The notes beneath the pieces are model-generated. The model saw nothing but the letters and a program-made list of their open reading frames with translations, had not been told where the DNA came from and made no database searches. Shown piece after piece: positions 36,586-37,500 of a DNA stretch of 37,500 nt (position 1 is its first letter; each line of letters opens with the position of its first letter). The position numbers and the translations under genes were made by a program. Location: positions 616,416 to 653,915 of the forward strand of contig CAUYUJ010022548.1 of assembly GCA_963575745.1 (NCBI GenBank). Direction: 5' to 3'. This DNA is from Prorocentrum cordatum. Taxonomy: Eukaryota > Sar > Dinophyceae > Prorocentrales > Prorocentraceae.

Positions 36586-37145
36586 GGCCAAGACTGTTGG
36601 CCCTGGCGTCTTCAGTCGTTTTGGCGGCCTCTGAGGCCGCCAAGACGGCTGAGGAGACTACTACGGAAGACCCCAAGCATTTGCAGATGTTTGGAAAGAC
36701 GACCCGAGATGTCCGAAGATGTCCCAAAAAGGCCGTGATACGCAGGGGCTTTTCAATGCACAAGGAGAGAGTCAGGCTGCCAGAATCGCCAAACTCTTTC
36801 CGGACATCGTGATATGATTGGATTCGTTTTGTCTCCAAGAGGACGTCCGAGGGCTCCACGATTGCCCGAGGACTTCCCAAAACTACCAAACATCCTCAAT
36901 AAGCCCACAAAAACAGCCAAGTCATGTCTCTGGAGGGGTAGAAGACGGACCGAGAGAGCTAAAAGACGGCCCACGACGGCGCCAAGACGGCCCAAGAGGG
37001 CACTCATGGGCGCAAAGAGGCGCCAAGACGGCACGCGGAGAGCCCAAGGGATCCCCGCGATGCCCTCGAGAATTTGCCAAATGGCTCCCAAGAGGCGCCC
37101 CAGAGGCACCTCAGACGGCACAACAGGGTCCAGCGACAGCTTGCA
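36586..37145 (-). repeat. CTTGG/GGCC repeat family, mostly minus, with palindrome
   Basis: From 36633 rightwards the motif reads as CCAAGACGGCC, CCAAGAGGCGCC and similar, the reverse complement of the 12.6-kb array. At 36621-36643 an 11-bp perfect stem (TTGGCGGCCTC-t-GAGGCCGCCAA) marks the point where orientation changes from plus to minus. Confidence 0.7.
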
Positions 37146-37500
37146 GAAACGGATCACGCTCCATGATGAGCAAGAAGGCCCTTTACACCGCCCAGCTAAT
37201 CCCAAGAGATTGGAAGAAACGATCGAGAGGTCTACAGATTGCCAAACAGAGGACCCAACGGCAAGTATCAAGCACGCAGCAGAAGCAAACAGCAGCACGC
37301 GTGATAGCCGCTGAGAGTGATCCATCAGTAAATACATTGTGTGCTGGGCGTTGGTGGTTGTTTCGGGCGTGAGTAGCTGCCGTGGTGACAGTGGCAGTGA
37401 TTTGGGGAGTGGCATTAACAGTGGCAATGGCACAGCGTTACCAGTCATCAGGAGGCATGGCCCCTTCGCTTCAGGCTAGCATGTATTCAGCGATGTCAGG
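37146..37500. other. unassigned sequence
   Basis: A small GTGGCAGTG/GTGGCATTAACAGTGG repeat at 37383-37435; otherwise nothing recognised. The window ends here without a gene boundary. Confidence 0.35.

Noticed and set aside
1-37500. Dinoflagellate spliced-leader copy (relic of trans-splicing and retroposition)
   Set aside because: No stretch matching the known leader (ending TTTTGGCTCAAG) was found by eye on either strand; a short GGCTCAAG at about 17651 is too little.

Overview
The window looks like nuclear DNA of a unicellular alga, most likely a dinoflagellate. The reasons are: GC-rich sequence with very low gene density; exons with strongly GC-ending codons; introns that appear to use GC or GA donors as well as GT, with AG followed by G at the acceptor; and very heavy loads of microsatellites, tandem arrays and short inverted-repeat elements. 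No bacterial operons, rRNA, credible tRNA or CRISPR array was seen. The assignment is inference; no spliced-leader sequence or diagnostic dinoflagellate gene was found.

The main gene is on the plus strand between 2556 and about 17.8 kb. Four short exons (2556-2669, 3142-3243, 10862-10920, 17543-17633) join in one frame into a PARP-type zinc-finger (zf-PARP) protein of at least 122 residues: the first two zinc-ligand cysteines, the IEKGALRIG strand, the WHHARC ligand pair, then a basic RSRK tail and an acidic stretch. A possible last exon is at 17726-17800. The two large introns (about 7.6 and 6.6 kb) hold most of the repeats in the left half.

Region by region. 0-2.5 kb: a 149/150-bp duplication, a MITE, CA and purine tracts, and unassigned sequence. 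2.5-3.25 kb: exons 1-2. 3.25-10.86 kb (intron 2): CT and ATAC microsatellites, a composite dispersed repeat, an AT-rich island with 238-bp tandem repeats, a hairpin cluster and three copies of MITE family B. 10.86-17.54 kb: exon 3, then intron 3 with a foldback element around an ACAGTGGG minisatellite and a 4.5-kb higher-order array built on CTTGG/GGCC. 17.5-17.8 kb: exon 4 and the candidate exon 5. 17.8-24.2 kb: several different terminal-inverted-repeat elements, TCC tracts and three clustered copies of MITE family A. 24.3-26.5 kb: a decayed, GC3-rich coding region of unknown function with several frame changes and an internal TGA. 27.0-29.9 kb: a large inverted repeat whose arms carry a 90-bp satellite. 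30-37.5 kb: more CTTGG repeat, a second copy of the composite repeat, another MITE B, a 765-bp tandem repeat with long GGT tracts, and long purine tracts.

Apart from the zf-PARP gene and the decayed coding regions, nearly all long open frames here are by-products of stop-free repeats and are not called as genes.
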